Shown: piece by piece, positions 31,034 to 39,738 of the stretch
How the letters are laid out: every line of letters starts with the position of its first letter
Numbering within the stretch: position 1 is the first letter of the stretch
From: Bacillus sp. DNRA2
GTDB taxonomy: Bacteria > Bacillota > Bacilli > Bacillales > Cytobacillaceae
Reading direction: 5' to 3'
Assembly: GCF_012843265.1 (NCBI RefSeq)
Contig: NZ_JABAIT010000003.1
Location: 165,737-229,736 of the forward strand
DNA: 64,000 bases
Notes under the pieces: model-generated
The model's database searches: none
The model's input: only the letters and a program-made list of their open reading frames with translations
Told to the model about the DNA's origin: nothing
Program-made: the position numbers and the translations under genes

Positions 31034-33034
31034 ATGTTTGAAAAAATCGATTCCTTATCGATAAATTCCATTCGCACATTGTCGATTGATGCGATAGAAA
31101 AAGCGAATTCCGGCCATCCGGGAATGCCGATGGGCGCAGCGCCAATGGCGTATACTTTGTGGACTCGCTATATGAATCATAATCCGAAAAACCCTAGTTG
31201 GTTTAATCGCGATCGCTTCGTGTTATCAGCTGGGCATGGGTCTGCGTTATTATACAGCTTACTCCATTTGTCTGGTTATGATCTATCTATGGATGATCTT
31301 AAAAATTTCCGCCAATGGGGAAGTAAAACACCAGGACATCCTGAATTTGGACATACTGCTGGTGTAGATTCTACCTCTGGTCCACTTGGACAAGGGATTG
31401 CAACCGCAGTTGGAATGGCAATGGCCGAAAGACACTTAGCTGCACAATATAATAAAGAAAATTATAACCTTGTTGACCATTTTACATATTCAATTTGTGG
31501 TGATGGAGATTTAATGGAAGGCGTTTCAGCTGAAGCTGCCTCTCTTGCTGCGCATCTTCAATTAGGCCGTTTAGTTGTATTATACGACTCAAATGATATT
31601 TCTTTAGATGGTGACTTACACAAGTCATTCTCTGAAAGTGTAGAAGGTCGCTTTAAAGCATACGGATGGCAATATATCCGTGTTGAAGATGGAAATGATG
31701 TTGCTGCAATTGCCAAGGCGCTTGAAGAAGCGAAGCAAGATTTGACTCATCCAACTTTAATTGAAGTCAAAACAGTTATTGGCTATGGTTCACCTAATAA
31801 ATCTGGGAAATCAGATGTACATGGATCTCCACTAGGTGCCAATGAATTAAAATTAACAAAAGAAGCATATGAATGGACATTTGAAGAAGATTTCCATGTG
31901 CCAGAAGAAGTATATGCTAACTTCAAGCAGCTAGTTCAAGATAATGGCGCAAATAAAGAACAAGCATGGAATGACCAATTCGCTCAATATAAAGAAGCGT
32001 ATCCTGAGTTAGCAAAACAATTTGAAACAGGTATGAAAGGTGACCTACCAGAAGATTGGTCAAAAGATATCCCTGTTTACCAAGAAGGCAAGAGTTTGGC
32101 TAGCCGTGCATCATCAGGAGAAGTTCTTAATGCGATTGCGAAAAATGTTCCATATTTCTTTGGTGGGTCTGCAGATTTAGCAGGATCCAACAAGACAACG
32201 ATTAAAGGTGCTGGCGATTATTCTCGCGATTCATACGAAGGCCGTAACATCTGGTTTGGTGTTCGTGAATTCGCAATGGGCGCAGCTTTGAATGGTATGG
32301 CACTACATGGTGGTTTGAAAGTATTCGGTGGAACATTCTTTGTATTCTCTGACTATGTAAAACCTGCGATTCGTTTATCAGCTTTAATGAGTCTTCCAGT
32401 AACCTATGTATTTACACACGATAGTATCGCGGTTGGTGAAGACGGTCCAACCCATGAACCAATTGAGCAATTAGCTGGTTTACGTTCAATGCCGAATCTA
32501 TCAGTAATCCGTCCAGCTGATGGAAATGAAACAGCTGCAGCTTGGAAACTTGCGCTTGAATCAAAGAATGTACCAACTGCGCTTGTTCTTACTCGTCAGG
32601 ATTTACCAACAATTAAAGATACTGCTAATACTGCCTATGAGGGTGTATCTAAAGGTGCATACGTGGTGTCACCAGCATCTAAGGAAACTGCTGATGCGTT
32701 ATTATTAGCTGCGGGATCTGAAGTTGGTTTAGCTGTTGAGGCACAAAAGGTTCTAGCGGGAGAAGGTATTGATGTTGCTGTTGTCAGCATGCCTTCATGG
32801 GATCGCTTTGAAAAGCAACCGAAAGAATATAAAGACTCAGTTATTCCGAAAAACGTTAAGAAGCGCTTAGGTATTGAAATGGGCTCTTCATTTGGATGGC
32901 ATAAATACACTGGAGATGAAGGCGACGTTTTGGCGATTGATCAATTCGGTGCGTCTGCACCTGGTGAAAAAGTAATGGCTGAATACGGATTTACCGTTGA
33001 GAACGTTGTTTCTCGTCTAAAAGCTATTTTATAA
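31034..33034 (+). CDS. tkt: Transketolase
   Basis: About 666 aa. TPP enzyme that moves two-carbon units between pentose-phosphate sugars. Motifs: [28 protein letters not shown], the TPP site [22 protein letters not shown], and [26 protein letters not shown] in the pyrimidine domain. The start could be ATG 31025 or 31034; I use 31034 because AGGAAAGG is well spaced to it and B. subtilis Tkt starts about there. Codon use is biased. It is followed by a terminator. Confidence 0.95.
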   Translation: MFEKIDSLSINSIRTLSIDAIEKANSGHPGMPMGAAPMAYTLWTRYMNHNPKNPSWFNRDRFVLSAGHGSALLYSLLHLSGYDLSMDDLKNFRQWGSKTPGHPEFGHTAGVDSTSGPLGQGIATAVGMAMAERHLAAQYNKENYNLVDHFTYSICGDGDLMEGVSAEAASLAAHLQLGRLVVLYDSNDISLDGDLHKSFSESVEGRFKAYGWQYIRVEDGNDVAAIAKALEEAKQDLTHPTLIEVKTVIGYGSPNKSGKSDVHGSPLGANELKLTKEAYEWTFEEDFHVPEEVYANFKQLVQDNGANKEQAWNDQFAQYKEAYPELAKQFETGMKGDLPEDWSKDIPVYQEGKSLASRASSGEVLNAIAKNVPYFFGGSADLAGSNKTTIKGAGDYSRDSYEGRNIWFGVREFAMGAALNGMALHGGLKVFGGTFFVFSDYVKPAIRLSALMSLPVTYVFTHDSIAVGEDGPTHEPIEQLAGLRSMPNLSVIRPADGNETAAAWKLALESKNVPTALVLTRQDLPTIKDTANTAYEGVSKGAYVVSPASKETADALLLAAGSEVGLAVEAQKVLAGEGIDVAVVSMPSWDRFEKQPKEYKDSVIPKNVKKRLGIEMGSSFGWHKYTGDEGDVLAIDQFGASAPGEKVMAEYGFTVENVVSRLKAIL

Positions 33035-33050
33035 TAATAAAACCATAAAA

Positions 33051-33080
33051 AGGAACGAATCAATGATTCGTTCTTTTTTT
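33051..33080 (+). terminator. Terminator of tkt
   Basis: GAACGAATC and GATTCGTTC pair perfectly around a three-base loop, then seven T. Confidence 0.9.
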
Positions 33081-33157
33081 ATGGTTTTAAACGTAAAAAA
33101 CGACTCATCAATGAAAAACATCACACTTCTATAGGTGTTTTCCCCTACATGTTCAAA

Positions 33158-33207
33158 TTGTCACAATCATGAAACAAGTTAACTCATTTTCGAAAAATTT
33201 TTATAAT
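33158..33207 (+). promoter_or_regulatory. cydAB-1 promoter with Rex-like operator
   Basis: TTAACT (33179-33184), 17 bp, TATAAT (33202-33207). Immediately upstream, TTGTCACAATCATGAAACAA (33158-33177) has the TTGT...ACAA outer arms of a Rex box (TTGTGAA-N4-TTCACAA) but several inner mismatches. Rex, the NADH sensor, is a known repressor of cydA in B. subtilis. Confidence 0.5.
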
Positions 33208-33251
33208 ATAATTTAATTGTAGAGAGATTTTACCAATAGGAGGGGAGAAAT

Positions 33252-34598
33252 GTGGATGTTTTACTTTTGAGTCGGCTCCAGTTTGCCATCACCGTTTTTT
33301 ACCACTTCTTGTTTGTGCCGATGACAATTGGAACTGTGATTTTAGTGGCGGTAATGGAAACAAAGTATGCGCGCTCGGGTAATGTGCTGTATCGGAACAT
33401 GGCAGACTTCTGGGGTAAGTTGTTTTCGATTAACTTTGTCCTCGGTGTCATAACTGGAATTACGATGGAGTTTCAGTTTGGTACAAACTGGTCGGAGTAC
33501 TCACGCTACGTTGGTGATATTTTCGGGTCGCCTTTAGCAATCGAAGCGTTATTGGCATTCTTTCTTGAATCAACCTTTATGGGTATTTGGTTGTTTGGGA
33601 AAAACAAATTTTCACCTAAGATGCGTGCTTTTGCAATCTGGATGGTTGCGCTCGGCACGAATATTTCCGCATTATGGATTATCACAGCCAACGGTTTTAT
33701 GCAAAACCCTGTTGGTTTTACAATGACCGATGGCAGAGTGGAACTCGAAAGTTTTAGTGCATTGGTAACCAATCCATATGCTTGGCGAATGTTCTTCCAT
33801 ACCGTAATTGGCTGCTACATCGTTGGATCATTTTTCGTTATGGCTGTTTCAGCTTATCATTTATTGCGTAAGAACAATGTGGAATTTTTTAAAAAATCAT
33901 TCAAATATGCCCTCGTGATGGCCTTGTTCGCCAGCACAGCTACTCCATTTTTAGGACACCAATCTGGTGTGTTTGCAACCGAGATTCAACCGGCTAAAGG
34001 AGCTGCGATGGAAGCGGTTTGGGAAACGCAATCAGGAATGCCTTTTAACATCATCCAAATCCCTGATCAAGAAAATAAAACAAACTCTGTAGAATGGCTA
34101 AGCATCCCGAAATTGGGCAGCTTCTTTTACACAAATAGTTTTAACGGTACAGTTACAGGACTAAATGATATACCAGCTGATGAGCAACCGCCAGTTAATT
34201 TAGTTTATTATAGCTTCCGGGCAATGGTTGTGCTTGGAATGGCGTTTCTTTTCATCACTTGGTACGGCTTCTATCTATATTGGAAGAACAAACTAGTAAA
34301 CTCACAAAGGTATTTAAAGCTTATTTTGTACTCAGTTCTCCTTCCGTACCTAACCATTAATTTAGGCTGGATGGTGGCGGAGGTTGGACGGCAACCGTGG
34401 TCGGTTTACGGGTTAATGAAAACAGCTGATGCGGTTTCACCGATTTCAGCTGGGCAAATCTGGTTCTCTTTAGCTAGCCTTGTAGTGTTCTACACCGTCT
34501 TATTAGTGGCGGATGTTTATCTGTTGGTTAAATATGCGAAAAAAGGGCCTGAAGGATTAGTAGTTGCCAAAGGAGGTAGTGAAAGTCATGTCTCATGA
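33252..34598 (+). CDS. cydA: Cytochrome bd-type quinol oxidase subunit I, copy 1
   Basis: 448 aa, about nine membrane helices. LSRLQFAITVFYHFLFVP carries the conserved haem-ligand histidine region, GITMEFQFGTNW and EALLAFFLEST carry the acidic haem-site residues, and EVGRQPW is the quinol-domain signature. The short length means a short Q-loop, as usual in Firmicutes. The start is GTG 33252 behind AGGAGGGGAG. It overlaps cydB by 11 bases. A second, very similar copy starts at 35912. Confidence 0.92.
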   Translation: MDVLLLSRLQFAITVFYHFLFVPMTIGTVILVAVMETKYARSGNVLYRNMADFWGKLFSINFVLGVITGITMEFQFGTNWSEYSRYVGDIFGSPLAIEALLAFFLESTFMGIWLFGKNKFSPKMRAFAIWMVALGTNISALWIITANGFMQNPVGFTMTDGRVELESFSALVTNPYAWRMFFHTVIGCYIVGSFFVMAVSAYHLLRKNNVEFFKKSFKYALVMALFASTATPFLGHQSGVFATEIQPAKGAAMEAVWETQSGMPFNIIQIPDQENKTNSVEWLSIPKLGSFFYTNSFNGTVTGLNDIPADEQPPVNLVYYSFRAMVVLGMAFLFITWYGFYLYWKNKLVNSQRYLKLILYSVLLPYLTINLGWMVAEVGRQPWSVYGLMKTADAVSPISAGQIWFSLASLVVFYTVLLVADVYLLVKYAKKGPEGLVVAKGGSESHVS

Positions 34599-35613
34599 TG
34601 TATTGGCCGTAATTTGGTTTGGTCTGTGGGGACTTATTTGGACGGTCTACATCTTCCTAGATGGTTATGATTTGGGGACAGGCATGCTTTTTCCGTTTGT
34701 CACTAAAGACCGTACCGATCGCAATCAGCTCCAGGAGGCGATTGGTCCTTTCTGGGGAGGAAATGAAGTTTGGTTATTAACTGCAGGGGGAGCAACGTTT
34801 GCGGCATTCCCGGGTGCTTATGCTGATATGTTTTCATTCCTTTATGAAGCGATGTTTTTAATTCTGTTTTCCTTATTCATCCGGGCAACCGGGCTTGAAT
34901 TTATGCATAAACTTGATTCACCTAGATGGGTGACCAGTTGGAAATGGGCGTTTGCAGTCGCCAGTTTCTTGATTGCCCTATTGTTTGGGGTGGCCTTTGC
35001 CAATCTTTATCGAGGTTTATTAATTGGTGAAAATGGCTACGAAGGCAATCTATTAAGCTTGTTAAATCCATATGGAATTCTCGGTGGTGTATTGTTTGTT
35101 TCGATGTTCCTGTTATCGGGTTCATTGTGGATTCAATTAAAGACAAAAGGAGGACCAGCAGAGCGCTGCAAAAAGCTTGCTAGGCCTTTTGCGATGATAG
35201 CAGCGGCGGTATTGGCGATATTCTTTGTGGCGACGATGAACTGGACGCCGCTCCCAGATAATTTCAATGAAACACCTATTCTCTGGATCATTCCGAGTCT
35301 CTCAATAATCGCTATTTTACTAACAGTATTCTTCGTCTTCAAAGGTCGAAACGGTCTGGCTTTTACCGGAGTATGTTTGGCAATTATTACCCAAATGGCA
35401 ACCGGCTTTGTTGGAATGTTTCCAAATATGCTACCTTCTCATATCGCTGATAAATACAGTGTTACTTTATACGATGCAGCCGGTAGTGCCTTGAATTTAC
35501 AAGTCATGTTTACGGTAGCGTTAATCTTTGTGCCAATTGTAATAGCTTATCAGGTTTGGAGTTATTACTTATTCCGCGAAAAAATTACGAAAGAAAACGC
35601 TAAGGGATATTGA
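34588..35613 (+). CDS. cydB: Cytochrome bd-type quinol oxidase subunit II, copy 1
   Basis: 341 aa polytopic partner of CydA. The N-terminus VIWFGLWGLIWTVYIFLDGYDLG and GPFWGGNEVWLLTAGGATFAAFPGAYA are family signatures. It begins at ATG 34588 inside the cydA-1 end, with AAAGGAGG seven bases upstream. The pair reduces oxygen to water with quinol at low oxygen tension. No cydCD transporter genes are in the window. Confidence 0.92.
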   Translation: MSHDVLAVIWFGLWGLIWTVYIFLDGYDLGTGMLFPFVTKDRTDRNQLQEAIGPFWGGNEVWLLTAGGATFAAFPGAYADMFSFLYEAMFLILFSLFIRATGLEFMHKLDSPRWVTSWKWAFAVASFLIALLFGVAFANLYRGLLIGENGYEGNLLSLLNPYGILGGVLFVSMFLLSGSLWIQLKTKGGPAERCKKLARPFAMIAAAVLAIFFVATMNWTPLPDNFNETPILWIIPSLSIIAILLTVFFVFKGRNGLAFTGVCLAIITQMATGFVGMFPNMLPSHIADKYSVTLYDAAGSALNLQVMFTVALIFVPIVIAYQVWSYYLFREKITKENAKGY

Positions 35614-35655
35614 TTTAAGGGGGCGTAATGCACCTGTTGTTGTTAAAAAATCAAG

Positions 35656-35690
35656 CCAGGATCGCGAGAGTTGCGGTCCTGGTATTTTTT
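35656..35690 (+). terminator. Terminator of cydAB-1
   Basis: CCAGGATCGC pairs with GCGGTCCTGG (one G-T), then TATTTTTT. Confidence 0.85.
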
Positions 35691-35828
35691 ATGCTCATAT
35701 CTGCATTATTCCATTTTCTCCAGTGCTAAAGATGTTTTCCAATATACAGAAAATTAAAATCAAGTACTTACATCACATTTTTGATAACAGACACAGATAG
35801 TTCAAAAGTATGACATAGTTTTGACACA

Positions 35829-35864
35829 AGTGATTATTATCACAGAATATTTTAGTACTATAAT
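35829..35864 (+). promoter_or_regulatory. cydAB-2 promoter region with Fnr-type box
   Basis: AGTGA-TTATTA-TCACA (35829-35844) matches the Fnr/Crp-type box TGTGA-N6-TCACA with one mismatch. TATAAT lies at 35859-35864 with no good -35, as expected of an activator-dependent promoter. The box centre is about 34-41 bp before the likely start of transcription, so anaerobic activation by Fnr is plausible. Confidence 0.55.
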
Positions 35865-35911
35865 AATTGTCATAGAGAGATATTTTTTTATATTACAGGG
35901 AGGAAGAAAAG

Positions 35912-37258
35912 ATGGAGGAAGTATTACTGTTAAGCAGATTGCAATTTGCAATCACAGTGTTTTATCATTTTTTATTCGTACCATTGACAATCGGTCTAGT
36001 TATACTGGTGGCAGTGATGGAGACCAATTATGCAAGGACATTAAATCCACAATATCGAAACATGGCTGATTTCTGGGGTAAGCTATTTTCAATCAACTTT
36101 GTCCTTGGTGTAATTACCGGGATCACGATGGAATTCCAATTTGGAACAAACTGGTCTGAGTATTCACGATATGTAGGAGATATTTTTGGATCTCCGTTAG
36201 CAATCGAAGCATTACTAGCATTTTTCTTGGAATCGACGTTTATGGGAATTTGGTTGTTTGGAAGAAATAAATTTTCACCGAAAATGCGCGCAATTTCAAT
36301 TTGGATGGTTGCGTTAGGAACCAATATCTCAGCGTTATGGATTATCACCGCCAACGGCTTTATGCAAAATCCGGTTGGTTATAAATTAACCGACGGTCGC
36401 GTTGAATTGGAAAGCTTCAAAGCACTTGTAACAAATCATTATGCTTGGAACATGTTCTTCCATACCGTCATTTCATGTTATATCGTTGGAGCATTTTTCG
36501 TAATGGCAGTGAGTGCTTATCACTTATTAAGAAAAAACAATGTGGACTTTTTCAAAAAATCATTCAAATACGGACTTATCATGGCAGCGTTCGCTGCAAC
36601 AGCAACACCATTTCTAGGGCACCAATCAGGCGTGTATGCAACAACGGTTCAACCAGCAAAAGGGGCAGCAATGGAAGCAGTTTGGGAAACACAAACGGAG
36701 TTACCATTCAGCCTCATTCAAATTCCTGATCCGGAAAATAAGAAAAACTTTGAAGCCTTAACAATTCCGGGCTTGGGCAGCTTCTTTTACACTAATCGCT
36801 TTGATGGCAAGGTAACCGGCTTAAATGAGATTCCTGAAAATGAGCAACCGAACGTTCCGTTAGTATACTACAGCTTCCGGGCAATGGTAGCACTTGGTGT
36901 ATTTTTCTTAGGATTAACATGGTACGGTGTCTATCTGTATCGCAAGAATCGCATAATAGAATCTAAAAAATACTTAAAGTTAGTTATCTATTCAGTATTA
37001 TTACCGTATTTAGCTATAAACCTTGGCTGGATGGTCGCTGAGGTGGGCCGTCAACCATGGGTCGTCTATGGATTAATGAAAACGACCGATGCGGTTTCAC
37101 CGATTTCATTAGGTCAAATTGGTTTCTCGCTCGTTAGCTTAGTGGTATTTTATACGGTATTATTAATCGCTGATGTATACTTAATCATTAAATATGCAAA
37201 AAAAGGACCTGAAGTGGCGAAAGAAGCAAAAGGAGGGACTGTAAGCTATGTCTCATGA
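35912..37258 (+). CDS. cydA: Cytochrome bd-type quinol oxidase subunit I, copy 2
   Basis: 448 aa, the same length as copy 1 and nearly collinear with it, differing mainly in the loop between helices 6 and 7 and in the C-terminal tail. All signatures are kept (GITMEFQFGTNW, EVGRQPW). The start is ATG 35912 behind AGGGAGGAAGA. Its promoter region is unlike that of copy 1 (Fnr-type rather than Rex-type box), so the two operons are probably used under different oxygen regimes. Confidence 0.92.
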   Translation: MEEVLLLSRLQFAITVFYHFLFVPLTIGLVILVAVMETNYARTLNPQYRNMADFWGKLFSINFVLGVITGITMEFQFGTNWSEYSRYVGDIFGSPLAIEALLAFFLESTFMGIWLFGRNKFSPKMRAISIWMVALGTNISALWIITANGFMQNPVGYKLTDGRVELESFKALVTNHYAWNMFFHTVISCYIVGAFFVMAVSAYHLLRKNNVDFFKKSFKYGLIMAAFAATATPFLGHQSGVYATTVQPAKGAAMEAVWETQTELPFSLIQIPDPENKKNFEALTIPGLGSFFYTNRFDGKVTGLNEIPENEQPNVPLVYYSFRAMVALGVFFLGLTWYGVYLYRKNRIIESKKYLKLVIYSVLLPYLAINLGWMVAEVGRQPWVVYGLMKTTDAVSPISLGQIGFSLVSLVVFYTVLLIADVYLIIKYAKKGPEVAKEAKGGTVSYVS

Positions 37259-38273
37259 TATGTTGGCAATTACTTGGTTTGGTCTTTGGGGTTTAATCTG
37301 GACTGTATATATCTTTTTGGACGGATATACACTAGGTACCGGAATGCTGTTTCCTTTCGTGACAAAAAATCGTCAGGAACGCAACCAGTTACAAGAAGCG
37401 ATTGGACCATTTTGGGGCGGCAATGAAGTTTGGTTGTTAACAGCGGGCGGTGCGACATTCGCGGCCTTCCCTGGTGCTTATGCCGACATGTTCTCATTCC
37501 TTTATGAAGCAATGTTCTTGATTCTGTTCGCACTATTCATTCGCGCAACTGGACTTGAGTTCATGCACAAGGTTGATTCAGCTCGTTGGCAAAATTCTTG
37601 GAAATGGGCGTTCGCAATCGCGAGCTTCTTGATTGCCTTACTATTCGGAGTGGCATTTGCTAACCTTTATCGCGGCTTATTAATTGGGCCAAACGGTTAT
37701 GAAGGCAATTTATTGAGTCTCTTAAACCCATATGGTCTGCTTGGCGGAGTGTTATTCGTATCAATGTTCCTTTTATCCGGATCACTTTGGATTCAATTAA
37801 AAACAACAGGCGATGCAGCAGAACGCTGTAAGAAGCTTTCTCGCACTTTTTCAATGATTGCAGCAGGTGTTTTGGCAATTTTCTTTGTGGCAACGATGAA
37901 TTGGACACCAATCGCCGAAAATTATAATGCGACGCCGGTGTTATGGATCATTCCGAGCTTATCGCTCATTGCTATTTTACTCGCAGTGGTGTTTGTGTTT
38001 AAAGACAAGGTGGGCGCAGCATTTGCGGGCGTTTGCTTGGCAATTATTTTACAAATGGCAACGGGCTTTGTCGGAATGTTCCCGAACATGCTAACTTCCA
38101 TCATCGGCGATGAATATAGCGTGACGCTATATTCCGCAGCGGGAAGCGCATTAAACTTAAAGGTGATGTTCACAGTAGCAGTCATTTTCGTTCCAATTAT
38201 TATCGCTTATCAGGTGTGGAGCTATTTCTTATTCAAGGAAAAAGCAACGAAGGAAAGCGCAAAAGGATACTAA
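37248..38273 (+). CDS. cydB: Cytochrome bd-type quinol oxidase subunit II, copy 2
   Basis: 341 aa, same length as copy 1 and very similar throughout (GPFWGGNEVWLLTAGGATFAA, LLFGVAFANLYRGLLIG). It overlaps cydA-2 by 11 bases, exactly as in copy 1, showing that the whole two-gene operon was duplicated in tandem. Confidence 0.92.
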   Translation: MSHDMLAITWFGLWGLIWTVYIFLDGYTLGTGMLFPFVTKNRQERNQLQEAIGPFWGGNEVWLLTAGGATFAAFPGAYADMFSFLYEAMFLILFALFIRATGLEFMHKVDSARWQNSWKWAFAIASFLIALLFGVAFANLYRGLLIGPNGYEGNLLSLLNPYGLLGGVLFVSMFLLSGSLWIQLKTTGDAAERCKKLSRTFSMIAAGVLAIFFVATMNWTPIAENYNATPVLWIIPSLSLIAILLAVVFVFKDKVGAAFAGVCLAIILQMATGFVGMFPNMLTSIIGDEYSVTLYSAAGSALNLKVMFTVAVIFVPIIIAYQVWSYFLFKEKATKESAKGY

Positions 38274-38274
38274 A

Positions 38275-38304
38275 AAGAAGAGCCGCGATGGCTCTTCTTT
38301 TCTT
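38275..38304 (+). terminator. Terminator of cydAB-2
   Basis: AAAGAAGAGCC and GGCTCTTCTTT pair perfectly around GCGAT, followed by T-rich sequence. Confidence 0.9.
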
Positions 38305-38417
38305 CATGGTTAGCTGATGCAAAAAAATCCATAAATATGAAATCGAATCCCTCAGACAGAGCACTGAAAATCACGTTTAAAACCTAAGAAATAGGTGTGA
38401 AAACGGATAGATTATTA

Positions 38418-38426
38418 TTCGACAAA
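38418..38426 (+). promoter_or_regulatory. Spo0A box upstream of sirA
   Basis: TTCGACAAA is a perfect 9/9 inverse of the 0A box TTTGTCGAA. A weaker 7/9 copy lies about 30 bp further down, near the -35 zone of a TATAAT (38478-38483). sirA is directly activated by Spo0A~P in B. subtilis, so this site is expected to act in the same way. Confidence 0.7.
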
Positions 38427-38516
38427 AGTAGTGATTGTTTTTGACGCTTTAAGACAAACCTCCCATTGACTTTTTTCTATAATGAGAGAAAAGGTCGCAG
38501 GTTAGGGGGAGTACCA

Positions 38517-38957
38517 TTGAGATCCTATCAGCTTTATTTAATAGAAGATGAGTTTGCCTCCCATTATTTTGGAAAAGAGCGGTTGTTTTTTGAATTATTT
38601 TTAGAAAAAGATCAATCAAAAGGTGAATTAAGGGAGATTATCGAACGGCAAATTCAGTTTATTACAAAGCCGATTCCAACCTTCAACTTGCATAAAGTCA
38701 TCACGCAAAAATTAGGAAAAAACAGGGATTTTCGCTATGAAAACGGGGCATATTATATAGAAAGAAGAGGAGTTAAAAGTACAGCTCGACTAACGATTAC
38801 CAATCGCGTCGCCTTTCTGGAATCCGAAGGTAGCTATGATACGGAAACAATCTTTTTTGAAGCACTCAGACAATGCGAAACCTCTTTTTTAGCGATGGAT
38901 TTTGAGCATGCGCGCTATGGCTGGCTCAATCCAATCAAGGAAAGAAAATTTGTCTAA
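38517..38957 (+). CDS. sirA: Sporulation inhibitor of replication SirA
   Basis: 146 aa. SirA binds domain I of DnaA and blocks new rounds of replication once a cell commits to sporulation. The family features are visible: YLIEDEFASHYFGKE at the N-terminus, ITKPIPTFNLHK, and the C-terminal block AMDFEHARYGWLNPIKERKFV, nearly identical to the known B. subtilis ending. I use the TTG at 38517 behind TTAGGGGGAG; the frame extends upstream but without a ribosome binding site. Confidence 0.93.
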   Translation: MRSYQLYLIEDEFASHYFGKERLFFELFLEKDQSKGELREIIERQIQFITKPIPTFNLHKVITQKLGKNRDFRYENGAYYIERRGVKSTARLTITNRVAFLESEGSYDTETIFFEALRQCETSFLAMDFEHARYGWLNPIKERKFV

Positions 38958-39044
38958 AATGCACAAAATTTGATGCAGATATTGTATAATTACCTTTGGT
39001 CTAGTACACTGTAACTTAGACAACATGAAGGAGGAAGTTTTTAT

Positions 39045-39266
39045 ATGTGGGTATACATTCTAGTCGGCATACTAGCATTAGCTGCTGGTGTAGCTCTAGG
39101 ATTTTTCATTGCTCGGAAATATATGATGGACTATTTGAAGAAAAATCCGCCAATTAACGAACAAATGCTTAAAATGATGATGATGCAAATGGGAATGAAA
39201 CCATCGCAAAAGAAAATCAATCAAATGATGAACGCCATGAATAAACAAGGACAAGGAAATAAATAA
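39045..39266 (+). CDS. yneF: UPF0154 membrane protein YneF
   Basis: 73 aa. One N-terminal membrane helix (about residues 3-24) and a cytoplasmic, Met-rich tail ([23 protein letters not shown]). This is the conserved UPF0154/YneF family of Firmicutes with unknown role. It follows sirA as in B. subtilis. AAGGAGG precedes the ATG. Confidence 0.95.
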   Translation: MWVYILVGILALAAGVALGFFIARKYMMDYLKKNPPINEQMLKMMMMQMGMKPSQKKINQMMNAMNKQGQGNK

Positions 39267-39273
39267 GCTAGAC

Positions 39274-39306
39274 AAGCACTCTTATTGATAAGGGTGCTTT
39301 TTTCTT
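39274..39306 (+). terminator. Terminator of yneF
   Basis: AAGCACTCTTAT pairs with ATAAGGGTGCTT, then TTTTTC. Confidence 0.88.
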
Positions 39307-39323
39307 TGATTAGGAGAGGGAGC

Positions 39324-39635
39324 TTGGAGCTATATTTTTCGAGTAGAGTATGCAAAAGTAGCGTCAATGACGGCGATTGGAGCTATATTTTCAGGGAAGA
39401 GCATGCAAAAGTAGCGCCAATGACAGCTATTGGAGCTATATTTTCGGGGTAGAGCCCGCAAAAGTAGCGCCAATGACAGCTATTGGAGCTATATATTCAG
39501 GGAAGAGCCGTCAAAAGTAGCGCCAATGACAGCTATTGGAGCTATATATTCAGGGAAGAGCCGGCAAAAGTAGCATCAATGACAGCTATTGGAGCTATAT
39601 TTTTCGAGATAAGCCGCAAAAGTAATGCCAATCCA
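39324..39635 (+). repeat. Family B array: six 53-bp hairpin repeats
   Basis: AAGTA blocks begin at 39356, 39409, 39462, 39515, 39568 and 39620, spaced 53, 53, 53, 53 and 52 bp. Arms ATTGGAGCTATATTTT and AAAAGTAGCGCCAAT are near reverse complements. Same family, period and orientation as 11101-11330, 28 kb away, but the units within one array are more alike than between arrays. Confidence 0.92.
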
Positions 39636-39738
39636 CTCCTTCACACCACCCAACCATCATATCAGTGTTAAATTTTCTGGAAATTTGGTAAAATGTTTTA
39701 GCGATATAATGTTAAAAAATAGAGAGGAGGAGCATCAC

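Larger units (their letters stand above)
39267..39738. other. Intergenic region between yneF and the ABC exporter operon
   Basis: 472 bp: yneF terminator, six 53-bp family B repeats and a TATAAT (39705-39710) that is a likely -10 for the exporter operon. The -35 is poor. No coding sequence is supported. Confidence 0.65.

Noticed and set aside
39625..39738. Longer N-terminus of the first ABC exporter subunit
   Set aside because: The upstream codons lie within the repeat array and promoter; GAGGAGGAG before TTG 39739 fixes a better start.
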